The position numbers and the translations under genes were made by a program. The notes beneath the pieces are model-generated. The model made no database searches, was not told where the DNA came from, and was given only the letters and a program-made list of their open reading frames with translations. DNA of 64,000 nt from Clostridia bacterium (lineage in GTDB: Bacteria; Bacillota; Clostridia; Christensenellales; Aristaeellaceae): NCBI GenBank assembly GCA_017508975.1, contig JAFWQU010000021.1, forward strand, positions 62,001 through 126,000. Direction: 5' to 3'. Each line of letters begins with the position of its first letter. Position 1 is the stretch's first letter. Of this stretch, positions 1-9,205 are shown piece after piece.

Positions 1-596
1 GGCTCCGGTTCCGTCTCCAGCTGGGTCAGTGCCGGGCGCGGCTGAATCAGATGATGTCCCAGCGCCGTCAGCAGTTCGTATGCGCTGCCATCCGAACCAA
101 GTTTGGGCTGGGCACGGCCGCCGCCGGTCACGATCACGCGGTCAAATCGCTCCTCCCCCGCAGCGCTGCGCACGATCCATTCTGCGCCGGACGGGACGAG
201 CGCTTTCACCTGCGCCTCCGTCACGGTCCGGACCCGCAGCCGCTGCAGCTGATAGCGGAGCACATCCAGCACCGTGCTCGCCTGTCCGCTCAGCGGGTAG
301 ACGCGGCCCTCCCCCTCCTGCCGGAGTTCCAGGCCGAGCGCGCGCCAAAAGACTGTCTGCTGTTCCGCGCCGCACCGCTCCAGAACCGCGCGGGCGAGTT
401 TGCTCCCGCCCGGATATCGGAGTCCGTCCGTGTTCATCAGGTTGCAGCGGCCGTTTCCGGTGGACAACAGCTTTTTACCGACCCGATCCAGGCGCTCCAG
501 CACCGTCACCCGATCCCCGCAGGAGGCTGCCGCCAGCGCCGCGGCCATTCCGGCGGCGCCTCCGCCGATCACCGCCACTCGCATGGATTGATTCAT
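1..596 (-). CDS. HI0933/YhiN (BaiN-like) FAD-dependent flavoprotein, partial
   Basis: Predicted cytoplasmic FAD-dependent oxidoreductase; family members are annotated as aminoacetone oxidase or BaiN-like, but the true substrate of this one cannot be read from sequence. The gene runs off the window, leaving the first 198 residues. These show an N-terminal dinucleotide-binding loop (GGGAAG, residues 11-16) and the family hallmark GKKLLSTGNGRCNL (40-53). The ATG at 594-596 overlaps the TGA of the upstream trmN6 gene as ATGA, so the two are translationally coupled. A second in-frame ATG lies four codons downstream. Family assignment is firm; function is not. Confidence 0.9.
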   Translation of the reverse strand, partial: MNQSMRVAVIGGGAAGMAAALAAASCGDRVTVLERLDRVGKKLLSTGNGRCNLMNTDGLRYPGGSKLARAVLERCGAEQQTVFWRALGLELRQEGEGRVYPLSGQASTVLDVLRYQLQRLRVRTVTEAQVKALVPSGAEWIVRSAAGEERFDRVIVTGGGRAQPKLGSDGSAYELLTALGHHLIQPRPALTQLETEPE

Positions 597-1333
597 TCTA
601 CTCCGGTCTCCATATGATAGATTCTTCTGAGCTCAGGGGTCATGCTCCCGTCCGCCTCATAGACGATCAGCGGCGGGCAGGGCTCCAGCATGGGCCGCCC
701 GTCCTTGACCGCCTCGAGCAGCACCAGGTTTGCCGGCTTGTCAGCCGCCGGATAGACCAGCCGGAAGCGCTTGGGCGACAGGCGCGCCTCCTCCAGCAGC
801 TTCATCAGCTGCAGCATCGCCGGGGCCGGATAAACCAGAAAGACCCTGCCCTTTCCCCGCAGCACCTGATATGCGCTCTTCAGCCAGGGCAGCAGCCCGT
901 CCGCGTCCTGGTGCCGTGCCAGATCCAGCTCTGCCGCGGGACACCGCAGCGTTCGCCCGGGCGTCCCGTAGGGGGGATTGCAGACCACGGCGTCCACGCT
1001 GCAGCGGCCGATCTCCTCGGCCGCCGTGCGCACATCGGCGCAGCGCACGTGGATCTGCTCCTCCAGCCCGTTCAGCGCCATGGTCCGCGCGGCCATCTCG
1101 GCATACTCCGGCTGCAGCTCCAGCGCCTCGCAGCGCTTTCCCTTATCTCTCCCGAACAGAAGCAGCGGCAGGATTCCGCTCCCTGTTCCGAAATCCGCGT
1201 AGTGCGTCTCCGGACTCATCCGGACGAAGTCCGCCAGCAGGACCGAGTCCATGCCGTAGCGGAAGCCCTTCTTTTTCTGCAGAAGGCGCAGCCCTCTCAG
1301 CTGCAGATCCTCCAGCGCCTCGTCCTCGCGCAT
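593..1333 (-). CDS. trmN6: tRNA1(Val) (adenine(37)-N6)-methyltransferase TrmN6 (YfiC family)
   Basis: SAM-dependent methyltransferase expected to make m6A37 in tRNA1(Val). The 246-residue protein has the SAM loop DFGTGSG (residues 47-53) and the adenine-N6 catalytic motif NPPY (119-122), after the family-typical N-terminal stretch GFRYGMDSVLLADF. I chose the ATG at 1333 because GGAG lies 8 nt upstream; the frame is open further upstream but those starts lack a ribosome binding site and would overlap the promoter. It has its own promoter just behind the pur operon terminator and is coupled to the flavoprotein gene by an ATGA overlap. Confidence 0.88.
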   Translation of the reverse strand: MREDEALEDLQLRGLRLLQKKKGFRYGMDSVLLADFVRMSPETHYADFGTGSGILPLLLFGRDKGKRCEALELQPEYAEMAARTMALNGLEEQIHVRCADVRTAAEEIGRCSVDAVVCNPPYGTPGRTLRCPAAELDLARHQDADGLLPWLKSAYQVLRGKGRVFLVYPAPAMLQLMKLLEEARLSPKRFRLVYPAADKPANLVLLEAVKDGRPMLEPCPPLIVYEADGSMTPELRRIYHMETGVE

Positions 1334-1373
1334 GCGCCGCACTCCTATCCCGGCCGTTTTACAGACCGCGCTC

Positions 1374-1402
1374 ATTTTAACATATCCCCATTCCGATTGC
1401 AA
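1374..1402 (-). promoter_or_regulatory. Sigma-A-type promoter of trmN6
   Basis: On the minus strand TTGCAA (1397-1402), a 17-nt spacer, then TAAAAT (1374-1379), about 40 nt before the trmN6 start and directly downstream of the pur operon terminator. The position between terminator and gene makes it credible. Confidence 0.65.
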
Positions 1403-1405
1403 CGC

Positions 1406-1426
1406 AAAAAGCCGGCGAACCGGCTC
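1406..1426 (-). terminator. Rho-independent terminator of the pur operon
   Basis: Minus strand: AGCCGG-TTCG-CCGGCT followed by TTTTTG. The stem is 1410-1415/1420-1425, with the T-run at 1406-1410. It lies about 140 nt after the purB stop, so the repeat at 1470-1568 would be in the purB 3' UTR. Confidence 0.82.
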
Positions 1427-1469
1427 TTTACGCTGTATCTCGGTTTATTGTGCTTATTCAGCGACAGGA

Positions 1470-1568
1470 TTTCGCGCCTGCGGGCCGCGGCCAGGTCCGC
1501 AGCCAGACTGGTGGCTTACCGATCTATACTGTTACTGGATTTGCAGTTTTTATTTGAGATCAGAATCA
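1470..1568 (-). repeat. 3'-UTR hairpin repeat, copy A (after purB)
   Basis: Member of a dispersed family in this window. On the plus strand it opens TTTCGCGCCTGCGGG, continues with the long-subtype insert (tccgcagccagactgg), lacks part of the second hairpin seen in copies C-E (no GCCCTGGACCTTCGG), and ends in the shared tail GTTACTGGATTTGCAG...GAGATCAGAATCAG. The tail end contains the purB stop codon (1566-1568). Seen from purB the tail comes first and the hairpins after. Confidence 0.8.
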
Positions 1569-2999
1569 GACATTCAGTTCCTGGCGCTCGCCCAGCAGTT
1601 CGCGGTTTTCCTCCAGGATCGGGCGGATCACGGAGGCCAGGTAGGCCTCGACCTGCTCCTTGCAGCGGCCGGTGTAGCGCTCCGGCTGCAGGAGGCCGCG
1701 GACCTCCGCCTCGCTCAGCTGGAAGAGCGGGTCCCCGCAAATCCGCTGGATCAGATCGTTCTCTCCGCCCTCGGCCTTGACATGGTTTGCCGCGGCCTGA
1801 GCGTGCACGCGGAGCCGCTCGTGCAGCTCCTGCCGGTTGCCGCCCCGCTGCACCGCATCCATCATGATGTTCTCGGTAGCCATGAAAGGCAGCTCGTTCA
1901 TCACCCGCTGGCGGATGACCTTCTCGTAGACCACCAGCCCGTCGCAGACGTTCACGAGGATGTTCAGGATGCCGTCCACCGCCAGGAAAGCCTCGGCCAT
2001 CGCGATGCGCTTGTTGGCGCTGTCGTCCAGCGTCCGCTCGAAGAACTGACAGGAGGCGGTCCAGGCCGGATTCAGCGCGTCGCTCATCACATAGCGCGCC
2101 AGCGCGTCGATCCGCTCGCAGCGCATGGGATTGCGCTTATAGGGCATGGCGGAAGAGCCGATCTGGGATTTCTCGAAGGGCTCTTCCATCTCCTTGAAGC
2201 TGGCCAGCAGGCGCAGGTCATAGGCGAACTTGGCCGCGCTCTGCGCGACGCCGGAGAGCACTGAAGCGATCTGATAGTCGATCTTCCGGGAGTAGGTCTG
2301 CCCGGAGACCGGCACCACCCGCTCGAAGCCGAAGGATTCCGCGATCAGCCGCTCGAGCTGCTCAACCTTCGCGTGGTCGCCAGCGAACAGCTCCAGGAAG
2401 CTGGCCTGGGTGCCGGTGGTTCCCTTGGAGCCCAGCATGGGCAGCGTCGCCAGCCGGTGCTCAATCTCCTGGTAGTCCATCCAGAGCTCGTTCAGCCAAA
2501 GCGTGGCCCGCTTTCCGACGGTCGTCAGCTGCGCGGGCTGCAGATGGGTATAGGCCAGGCAGGGCAGGCTCTTGTACTTATCGGCGAAGTCCGCCAGTAG
2601 CGCCATCGCGTTCAGCAGCTTCCGGCGGATTACCCGCAGGCCCTGCCGCATAACGAGGAGATCGGTGTTATCGCCCACATAGCAGGATGTGGCGCCCAGA
2701 TGGATGATGCCCGCCGCCTTGGGGCACTGCAGCCCGTAGGCGTAGACATGGCTCATCACATCGTGGCGAACCTCCCGCTCCCGGCGCTCCGCGTCCTCGA
2801 AATTGATGTCGTCCGCATGCGCCTCCAGCTCGGCGATCTGCTCCTCCGTGATGGCGAGGCCTAGACTTCTCTCCGCCTTCGCCAGGGCAATCCAGAGGCG
2901 CCGCCAGGTGCGGAACTTGTTCTGCTCCGAGAAGATCTGCTGCATCTCGGTGCTGGCATAGCGGGCGGAGAAAGGACTTGTATAGCGATCGTGCGCCAC
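1566..2999 (-). CDS. purB: Adenylosuccinate lyase PurB
   Basis: Cleaves SAICAR to AICAR and adenylosuccinate to AMP, both with release of fumarate. The 477-residue protein has the fumarate lyase superfamily signature GSSAMPYKRNP at 281-291 and the TH-LQPAQ segment with the expected His at 152; length is normal for the family. The start is a GTG at 2997-2999 with AGGAGG 9 nt upstream. It is the last gene of the pur operon, 26 nt after purL. Its TGA lies inside the conserved tail of repeat copy A. Confidence 0.97.
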   Translation of the reverse strand: MAHDRYTSPFSARYASTEMQQIFSEQNKFRTWRRLWIALAKAERSLGLAITEEQIAELEAHADDINFEDAERREREVRHDVMSHVYAYGLQCPKAAGIIHLGATSCYVGDNTDLLVMRQGLRVIRRKLLNAMALLADFADKYKSLPCLAYTHLQPAQLTTVGKRATLWLNELWMDYQEIEHRLATLPMLGSKGTTGTQASFLELFAGDHAKVEQLERLIAESFGFERVVPVSGQTYSRKIDYQIASVLSGVAQSAAKFAYDLRLLASFKEMEEPFEKSQIGSSAMPYKRNPMRCERIDALARYVMSDALNPAWTASCQFFERTLDDSANKRIAMAEAFLAVDGILNILVNVCDGLVVYEKVIRQRVMNELPFMATENIMMDAVQRGGNRQELHERLRVHAQAAANHVKAEGGENDLIQRICGDPLFQLSEAEVRGLLQPERYTGRCKEQVEAYLASVIRPILEENRELLGERQELNV

Positions 3000-3025
3000 G
3001 GTGGGACGCCTCCTTTTTATCTGGC

Positions 3026-6000
3026 TCAGCGGAAGTAGGATACTCCGCCCTCAAAGATCGGCTGCAGCTTGTTGCCGGGGATGTTCTGGTACAGGCCGCT
3101 GCCGCTGCGCTCCGAGTGGCCCATCTTGCCCAGGATCCGTCCATCCGGGCTGGTGATGCCCTCCACGGCGAAGAGGCTCGCATTGGGATTCCACTGCAGA
3201 TCCATCGTCGGGACGCCGTCCGCGTCCACGTACTGCGTCGCGATCTGTCCGCGCTCCGCCAGCTGCCGGATCAGGGAGACCGGTCCGACAAAGCGTCCCT
3301 CTCCGTGGCTGATTGCCACGGTGTGGATGTCGCCGGTCTCGCACAGGCTCAGCCACGGGGAGAGGTTGGACGCGACCCGGGTCCGCACGGTCATGGACTG
3401 GTGACGGCCGATCTCGTTGAAGGTCAGCGTCGGGCACTGATCGTCGGTCTCGAGGATCCGTCCAAAGGGCACCAGGCCCAGCTTGATCAGCGCCTGGAAA
3501 CCATTGCAGATGCCGAGCATCAGGCCTCCGCGCTGCTCCAGCAGTTCCGTCACCGCCTCCCGCATGGCGGGATTGCGGAAGAACGCCGTGATGAATTTCG
3601 CGGAGCCCTCCGGCTCGTCACCGCCGGAGAAGCCGCCGGGGAGAATGATCATCTGGCTCTCCCGGATCGCCTTCACCGCGGTCTGGATGCTCTCCGTGAT
3701 GTCCTGCGGCGTGAGGTTGCGGATCACCAGGATGTCCGCCTTGCCGCCCGCCCGCTCCAAGGCCGCCGCCGTGTCATACTCGCAGTTGGTCCCGGGAAAG
3801 ACCGGGATCAAAGCTTTGGGCTTCGCGAAAGAGGCCGCCGCATGAACCTTCCGTTCTGTCCGGAAGGAGAAGGGCTCCACATGCTCGTTCGGATGACCGC
3901 GCCAGGGATAGACCTTCTCCAGCTTGCTCTCGTAGAGCTCCTGCAGCGGGGCCAGCTCCACCTGGTCGCCCTCGTAGGCGAAGGCCCACTGAGCGAACGT
4001 GTCGCCGACCTTCTCGCCCAGTTCACAGCCCGCGTGGCACTCCAGGAGCAGCGCGCCGGGCATCTGCGCGAACAGATCACCCTCGAAGTCCTCGTCGATC
4101 CGGGTGCCGATCCGGTTGCCCAGACCCATCTTGAACAGGCCCTCCGCGATGCCGCCCAGGCCGACCGCCCACGCGGACACGGTCTCCCCCGCGTGGATCG
4201 AGGCGGTCACCGCGTCCAGCGCCTTGTTCATGGCGTCCGCATCAAAGGGGTTATAGCGCACCAGGCGGATCTCATGGCCGGGCTTCTTCATCTCCGGGGA
4301 GATCACTTTCGAAGCCTTCCCGGGCGCCACCGCGAAGGAGCAGAGCGTCGGCGGGACATGCATCTGTTCGAAGGAGCCGGACATGGAGTCCTTGCCGCCG
4401 ATGGCCGCGATCTCCAGATTCAGCTGCGCATCCAGCGCGCCCAGCAGCGCGGAGAGCGGCTTGCCCCAGGTATGGGGGTCCGCGGTCATCCGCTCAAAGT
4501 ATTCCTGGAGTGTCAGATAAGCGTCCTGCCGCCGGAAACCCGCCGCAATCAGCTTCGCGACGCTCTCCACAACCGCCAGGTAGCTGCCCTCGTAGGGGCT
4601 CTGCTTCTGCAGTTCCGGGTGGAAGGCGTAGGACATGCCCGAGACCGTGTCCGTGTCCATGCCGGGCACGGGCAGCTTCGCCACCATCGTCTGAATCGGC
4701 GTCTCCTGATACAGGCCTCCGAAGGGCATCAGCACGGTCCCCGCGCCGATCGTTGCATCAAAGCGCTCAGACAGGCCCTGCTTGGAGCAGATATTCAGGT
4801 TTTCGAGCATCCGGGTCAGCTTCTCGGTGAAGGTCGCGCCCTCAAAGGCCACTGGCTTGATGCCGTCCTCGGGAACAGCCGCGTCCGCATGCTTTTCCGC
4901 GCCGTTGCTGTTCATGAAGTCGCGGCTGATATCGACGATCGTCTTGCCGCGCCAGGCCATCCGCAGACGGGGCTGCTCAGTCACCTTCGCGACACAGACC
5001 GCCTCGAGGTTCTCGCGTCCGGCTGCCGCCAGGAAGGCGTCCACGTCCGCAGGCGCCAGAACTACCGCCATGCGCTCCTGGCTCTCGGAGATTGCGAGCT
5101 CAGTTCCGTCCAGGCCCTCGTACTTGCGCGGCACCGCGTCCAGGTTGATCTCCAGCCCGTCGGCCAGCTCGCCGATCGCGACGCTGACGCCGCCGGCGCC
5201 GAAATCGTTGCAGCGCTTGATCAGCCGGGTGACCTCGCCGTCCCGGAAGAGGCGCTGCAGCTTGCGCTCGGTCGGTGCGTTGCCCTTCTGCACCTCCGCG
5301 CCGCAGGTCTCCAGCGAACTGCGCTTGTGGCTCTTGGAGGAGCCCGTCGCGCCGCCGATGCCGTCCCGGCCGGTCCGTCCGCCCACCAGGACGATCACGT
5401 CGCCGGGCTCGGGCCGCTCACGGCGGATATGGTCCCAGGGCGCCGCGCCCAGCACCGCGCCGATCTCCATGTGTTTCGCGGCGTAGCCCGGGTGATAGAC
5501 CTCGTCCACGAGCCCCGTGGCCAAGCCGATCTGGTTGCCGTAGGAGGAGTAGCCCGCCGCGGCGGTCGTCACCAGCTTGCGCTGGGGCAGCTTGCCGGGG
5601 ATGGTCTCCGCGACCGGCTTGAGCGGATCCGCAGCGCCGGTCACGCGCATCGCCTGGTAGACATAGGTCCGCCCGGAGAGCGGATCACGGATCGCGCCGC
5701 CGATGCAGGTCGCCGCGCCGCCGAAGGGCTCGATCTCCGTGGGATGGTTGTGGGTCTCGTTCTTGAACATGAGGACCCAGGGTTCGGTTTTGCCCGCCAC
5801 GTCCACGTCGATCCGGATGGAGCAGGCGTTGATCTCCTCGCTCACGTCGATGTTCGGCGTCTTGCCGCGCTTGCGGAGCACCTTGCCGCCGATGGTCGCA
5901 ACGTCCATCAGGTTGACCGGTCGGCTCTCCGCGCGATCCCCATAGACTTCCCGCCGGGCATCCAGATAGCGCCGGAAAGCCTTCTCCACCGCCTGCTTCT

Positions 6001-6715
6001 CGATCTGCACATGATCCAGCGTGGTTAGGAAGGTTGTGTGCCGGCAGTGGTCCGACCAGTAGGTGTCGATCACGCGGATCTCCGTGAGCGTCGGATCGCG
6101 CTGCTCAGACCGGAAGTAGCGCTGGCAGAAGGCGAGATCCTCCTCGTCCATGGCCAGGCCGCGCTCCCGGATGAAAGCCCGCAGGCCTTCCCGATCCAGC
6201 TGATTGAAGCCGTTCAGCACCTCCACGTCCGCCGGAACGCTGTACTCCATCTGCAGCGTCTCCGGCAGCTCCAGGGCCGCCTCCCGGGACTCCACCGGGT
6301 TGATCAGGTGGTGCTTGATCTGCTCCAGCTCCGCCTCGGTGGGGGTACCCTGCAGGAGATAGATCTTCGCGTAGCGGACCGTCGGCCGCTCGCACTGACC
6401 CACCAGCTGAATGCACTCCTCGCAGCTGGCCGCCCGCTGGTCGAACTGTCCGGGCAGGGATTCCACCGCAAACAGCCGGGTGTCCGGTCCCACAGTCAGC
6501 TCTGTGGAGACCGTATCCAGCTGCGGCTCCGAGAAGACGATCGGCAGGCAGCGCTGATAGAGCTCCTCCGCCATCCCTTCCACGTCATAGCGGTTCACGA
6601 TCCGCAGTCCGGTAACAGAGCGGATCAGCAGGATATGCCGGATCTCGTGCAGCAGCTGTTTGGCCTCAACCGCGTAGGCCTCTTTTTTCTCCACATAGAC
6701 GCGTCTGACGCTCAT
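3026..6715 (-). CDS. purL: Phosphoribosylformylglycinamidine synthase, single-chain PurL
   Basis: Converts FGAR plus glutamine and ATP to FGAM, fourth step of purine synthesis. At 1229 residues it is the large single-chain form with the glutaminase fused at the C terminus, so no separate purS or purQ is needed. The last roughly 260 residues form the class I amidotransferase: the domain opens at VFPGTNCEYD (about residue 973), the nucleophile Cys sits in LGICNGFQ (about 1068), and ISHGEGRF supplies the catalytic His and Glu. ATP-binding PurM-like repeats fill the middle. Start ATG 6713-6715 overlaps the purD stop as ATGA. Confidence 0.97.
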   Translation of the reverse strand: MSVRRVYVEKKEAYAVEAKQLLHEIRHILLIRSVTGLRIVNRYDVEGMAEELYQRCLPIVFSEPQLDTVSTELTVGPDTRLFAVESLPGQFDQRAASCEECIQLVGQCERPTVRYAKIYLLQGTPTEAELEQIKHHLINPVESREAALELPETLQMEYSVPADVEVLNGFNQLDREGLRAFIRERGLAMDEEDLAFCQRYFRSEQRDPTLTEIRVIDTYWSDHCRHTTFLTTLDHVQIEKQAVEKAFRRYLDARREVYGDRAESRPVNLMDVATIGGKVLRKRGKTPNIDVSEEINACSIRIDVDVAGKTEPWVLMFKNETHNHPTEIEPFGGAATCIGGAIRDPLSGRTYVYQAMRVTGAADPLKPVAETIPGKLPQRKLVTTAAAGYSSYGNQIGLATGLVDEVYHPGYAAKHMEIGAVLGAAPWDHIRRERPEPGDVIVLVGGRTGRDGIGGATGSSKSHKRSSLETCGAEVQKGNAPTERKLQRLFRDGEVTRLIKRCNDFGAGGVSVAIGELADGLEINLDAVPRKYEGLDGTELAISESQERMAVVLAPADVDAFLAAAGRENLEAVCVAKVTEQPRLRMAWRGKTIVDISRDFMNSNGAEKHADAAVPEDGIKPVAFEGATFTEKLTRMLENLNICSKQGLSERFDATIGAGTVLMPFGGLYQETPIQTMVAKLPVPGMDTDTVSGMSYAFHPELQKQSPYEGSYLAVVESVAKLIAAGFRRQDAYLTLQEYFERMTADPHTWGKPLSALLGALDAQLNLEIAAIGGKDSMSGSFEQMHVPPTLCSFAVAPGKASKVISPEMKKPGHEIRLVRYNPFDADAMNKALDAVTASIHAGETVSAWAVGLGGIAEGLFKMGLGNRIGTRIDEDFEGDLFAQMPGALLLECHAGCELGEKVGDTFAQWAFAYEGDQVELAPLQELYESKLEKVYPWRGHPNEHVEPFSFRTERKVHAAASFAKPKALIPVFPGTNCEYDTAAALERAGGKADILVIRNLTPQDITESIQTAVKAIRESQMIILPGGFSGGDEPEGSAKFITAFFRNPAMREAVTELLEQRGGLMLGICNGFQALIKLGLVPFGRILETDDQCPTLTFNEIGRHQSMTVRTRVASNLSPWLSLCETGDIHTVAISHGEGRFVGPVSLIRQLAERGQIATQYVDADGVPTMDLQWNPNASLFAVEGITSPDGRILGKMGHSERSGSGLYQNIPGNKLQPIFEGGVSYFR

Positions 6716-7995
6716 GCCTGTCCCTCCGCAGATAAGGCCCGCTGTCCGATATCCCGGCGCATCTGCCTTCCCTCAAATGTGATCTTCTCCGCCGCTGCGC
6801 GGGCTTTGGCGACCGCCTCGCGCAGGGTCGGGGCGACGCAGGTCACGCCGAGCACGCGTCCGCCGGCGGTCACCAGCTCTCCGTTCTCCGCGCGTTTGGT
6901 GCCGGCGTGATAGATGCGGGCGTCCTTCGCCGCCTCCTCCAGCCCGTGGATCGGATACCCTGTCGTGTACTTGAGCGGATACCCGCCGGAGGCCAGCACC
7001 ACGCAGCAGGCGGCCTCGTCCGCGAACTCCACCGGGCAGCGGTCCAGCGTTCCCTCGGTGGTCGCCTTCATCACCGTCAGCAGATCGGATTTCAACAGGG
7101 GCAATACCACCTGCGTCTCCGGATCACCGAAACGGCAGTTGTACTCGATGACCTTCGGGCCGTCCTTGGTCAGCATCAGGCCGAAATAGAGGCAGCCCTT
7201 GAAGGGACAGCCCTCCGCCTGCATCGCCGCCACGGTGGGCAGCATGATCTCACGCAGGGTGCGCTCCGCGATCTCCGGCGTATAGAAGGGATTCGGAGCC
7301 ACGGTGCCCATGCCGCCGGTGTTGAGGCCCTGATCTCCGTCCAGCGCGCGCTTGTGGTCCATGGAGGACACCATCGGCCGGAGCGTCTTGCCGTCCGTGA
7401 ACGCCAGTACGGACACCTCGAGTCCCTCGAGGAACTCCTCGATGACCACCCGATGGCCGGACGCGCCGAATTTGCTCTCCAGCATCATCTGCCGGAGGGC
7501 CTCCTCCGCCTCATCCCGGGTCTGACAGATCAGTACGCCCTTGCCGAGCGCCAGGCCGTCCGCCTTGACGACGATCGGGCAGGGAGCCGTCTCCCGCACA
7601 TAGCGGCGGGCCGCCTCGAAATCGTCAAAGGTCTCGCAGCGGGCGGTCGGGATGCCGTACTTCCGCATAAGCTGCTTCGCGAAAATCTTGCTGCCCTCGA
7701 TCCGCGCAGCCGCGCGATCCGGTCCGAAGGCGGGGATGCCGATCTCCGCCAGCGCGTCCACCATGCCGAGGCAGAGCGGATCGTCCTGGGCAACCACCAC
7801 ATAGTCCACCGCGTGATCACGGCAGAAGGCGGTGATGACCTGCACGTCGGTCGCCTTGAGCGGCACCAGCTCACAGAAGGAAGCCATCCCGCCGTTTCCG
7901 GGCGCCGCCCAGATCTTTTCCACATCCGGATTCTCGGCAATCCTGGAGGCGATCGCGTGCTCGCGTCCGCCGCCGCCCACAATCAGAATCTTCAT
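6712..7995 (-). CDS. purD: Phosphoribosylamine-glycine ligase PurD (GARS)
   Basis: Joins glycine to phosphoribosylamine with ATP to make GAR, second step of the pathway. The 427-residue protein is a complete ATP-grasp ligase: N-terminal MKILIVGGGGREHAIA, the glycine-rich VKADGLALGKGV loop, and the metal-site strand GPKVIEYNCRFGDPETQ. AGGAGG lies 5 nt before the ATG. It starts 13 nt after the AICAR transformylase stop and its own stop overlaps the purL start by 4 nt. Confidence 0.97.
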   Translation of the reverse strand: MKILIVGGGGREHAIASRIAENPDVEKIWAAPGNGGMASFCELVPLKATDVQVITAFCRDHAVDYVVVAQDDPLCLGMVDALAEIGIPAFGPDRAAARIEGSKIFAKQLMRKYGIPTARCETFDDFEAARRYVRETAPCPIVVKADGLALGKGVLICQTRDEAEEALRQMMLESKFGASGHRVVIEEFLEGLEVSVLAFTDGKTLRPMVSSMDHKRALDGDQGLNTGGMGTVAPNPFYTPEIAERTLREIMLPTVAAMQAEGCPFKGCLYFGLMLTKDGPKVIEYNCRFGDPETQVVLPLLKSDLLTVMKATTEGTLDRCPVEFADEAACCVVLASGGYPLKYTTGYPIHGLEEAAKDARIYHAGTKRAENGELVTAGGRVLGVTCVAPTLREAVAKARAAAEKITFEGRQMRRDIGQRALSAEGQA

Positions 7996-8008
7996 GCAAG
8001 CCTCCTGC

Positions 8009-9190
8009 TCAATGGTGGAACAGCCGCTGGTGCGTGAAGCACATCACCATGTTCAGCGCATTGCAGGTGTCGATGACCTGCTGGTCGCGGATCGAGCCGC
8101 CGGGCTGCGCGACATACTCCACGCCGGAGCGGCGGGCACGCTCGATGTTGTCGCCGAAGGGGAAGAAGGCGTCGCTGCCCAGGGAGACCCCGGTCTGCTG
8201 ATCCAGCCAGGCACGCTGCTCCGCGGGCGTGAGCGCCTCGGGCTTCCGGGTGAAGAAACGCTGCCAGCGGCCCTCCGCCAGCACCTCCTCCGGCTCTTCG
8301 GAGAGGTAGATGTCGATCGTGTTGTCCCGGTCGGGGCGGCCGATGGTCTCCAGGAAGGGCAGCTCCAGCACGGCGGGATGCTGCCGCAACAGCCAGCGGT
8401 CGGCCTTCTGGCCCGCCAGGCGCGTGCAGTGGATCCGGCTCTGCTGTCCGGCGCCGACGCCGATCGCCTGGCCGTCCTTGACGTAGCAGACCGAGTTGGA
8501 CTGCGTGTATTTGAGCGTGATCAGGGAGATCAACAGGTCGCGCACGGCCGCCTCGGGCAGATTCTTCCGCTCGGTCACGACCTCCGAGAGCATCTCCCGG
8601 TCGATCTTGCAGGTATTGCGGCCCTGCTCGAAGGTGATGCCGAACACCTGCTTGCGCTCCAGCTCCTGCGGCTGATAGGCGGGATCCATCTGCACGATGT
8701 TGTAGCCACCCTTGCGCTTGGTCTTCAGAATCTCCAGCGCCTCGGGGGTGTATCCGGGGGCGATGACGCCGTCGGAGACCTCGGGCTTGATCAGCAGCGC
8801 GGTCTCCCGGTCGCAGACATCGCTCAGGGAGATCCAGTCGCCGAAGGAGGACATGCGGTCCGCGCCGCGCGCCCGCGCGTACGCGCAGGCCAGCGGGGAC
8901 AGCACCCCGATCTCCTCCGGAACCCAGTAGCAGCGGCGCAGCGTCGCGTCCAGCGGGTTTCCGACCGCGGCGCCCGCGGGGCTTACATGCTTGAAGGAGG
9001 CGGCCGCCGGCATGCCGGTCGCTTCGCGCAGCTCCCTGACAAGCTGCCAGCCGTTGAAGGCGTCCAGGAAGTTGATATAGCCTGGGCGGCCGTTGAGCAC
9101 CTTCACCGGCAGTTCACCCTGCTCCACGTAGATTCGGGCAGGCTTCTGATTCGGGTTGCAGCCGTACTTCAGTTCGAGTTCCTGTGCCAT
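8009..9190 (-). CDS. purH: Stand-alone AICAR transformylase (PurH C-terminal domain only)
   Basis: Transfers a formyl group from 10-formyl-THF to AICAR to give FAICAR. The protein has 393 residues, against about 510-530 for usual bifunctional PurH. It matches only the transformylase part (SFKHVSPAGAA, KYTQSNSVCYVKDGQAIGVGAGQQSR, SLGSDAFFPF). The N-terminal MGS-like IMP cyclohydrolase domain is absent, and an unrelated PurO-type enzyme is encoded next to it. GGAGG lies 7 nt before the ATG. This split arrangement is known in Clostridia, so it is not a truncated gene. Confidence 0.95.
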   Translation of the reverse strand: MAQELELKYGCNPNQKPARIYVEQGELPVKVLNGRPGYINFLDAFNGWQLVRELREATGMPAAASFKHVSPAGAAVGNPLDATLRRCYWVPEEIGVLSPLACAYARARGADRMSSFGDWISLSDVCDRETALLIKPEVSDGVIAPGYTPEALEILKTKRKGGYNIVQMDPAYQPQELERKQVFGITFEQGRNTCKIDREMLSEVVTERKNLPEAAVRDLLISLITLKYTQSNSVCYVKDGQAIGVGAGQQSRIHCTRLAGQKADRWLLRQHPAVLELPFLETIGRPDRDNTIDIYLSEEPEEVLAEGRWQRFFTRKPEALTPAEQRAWLDQQTGVSLGSDAFFPFGDNIERARRSGVEYVAQPGGSIRDQQVIDTCNALNMVMCFTHQRLFHH

Positions 9191-9205
9191 AATCTTGCCT
9201 CCATC

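Noticed and set aside
142-375. Short minus-strand frame within the flavoprotein gene
   Set aside because: It is out of frame with the flavoprotein, which itself has clear motifs through this stretch.
2978-6028. A plus-strand open frame of about 1000 codons opposite purL
   Set aside because: GC-rich DNA keeps the opposite strand free of stops. The frame shows no recognisable domain, has low-complexity Arg/Leu/Asp-rich composition, and purL on the other strand is complete with all catalytic residues.
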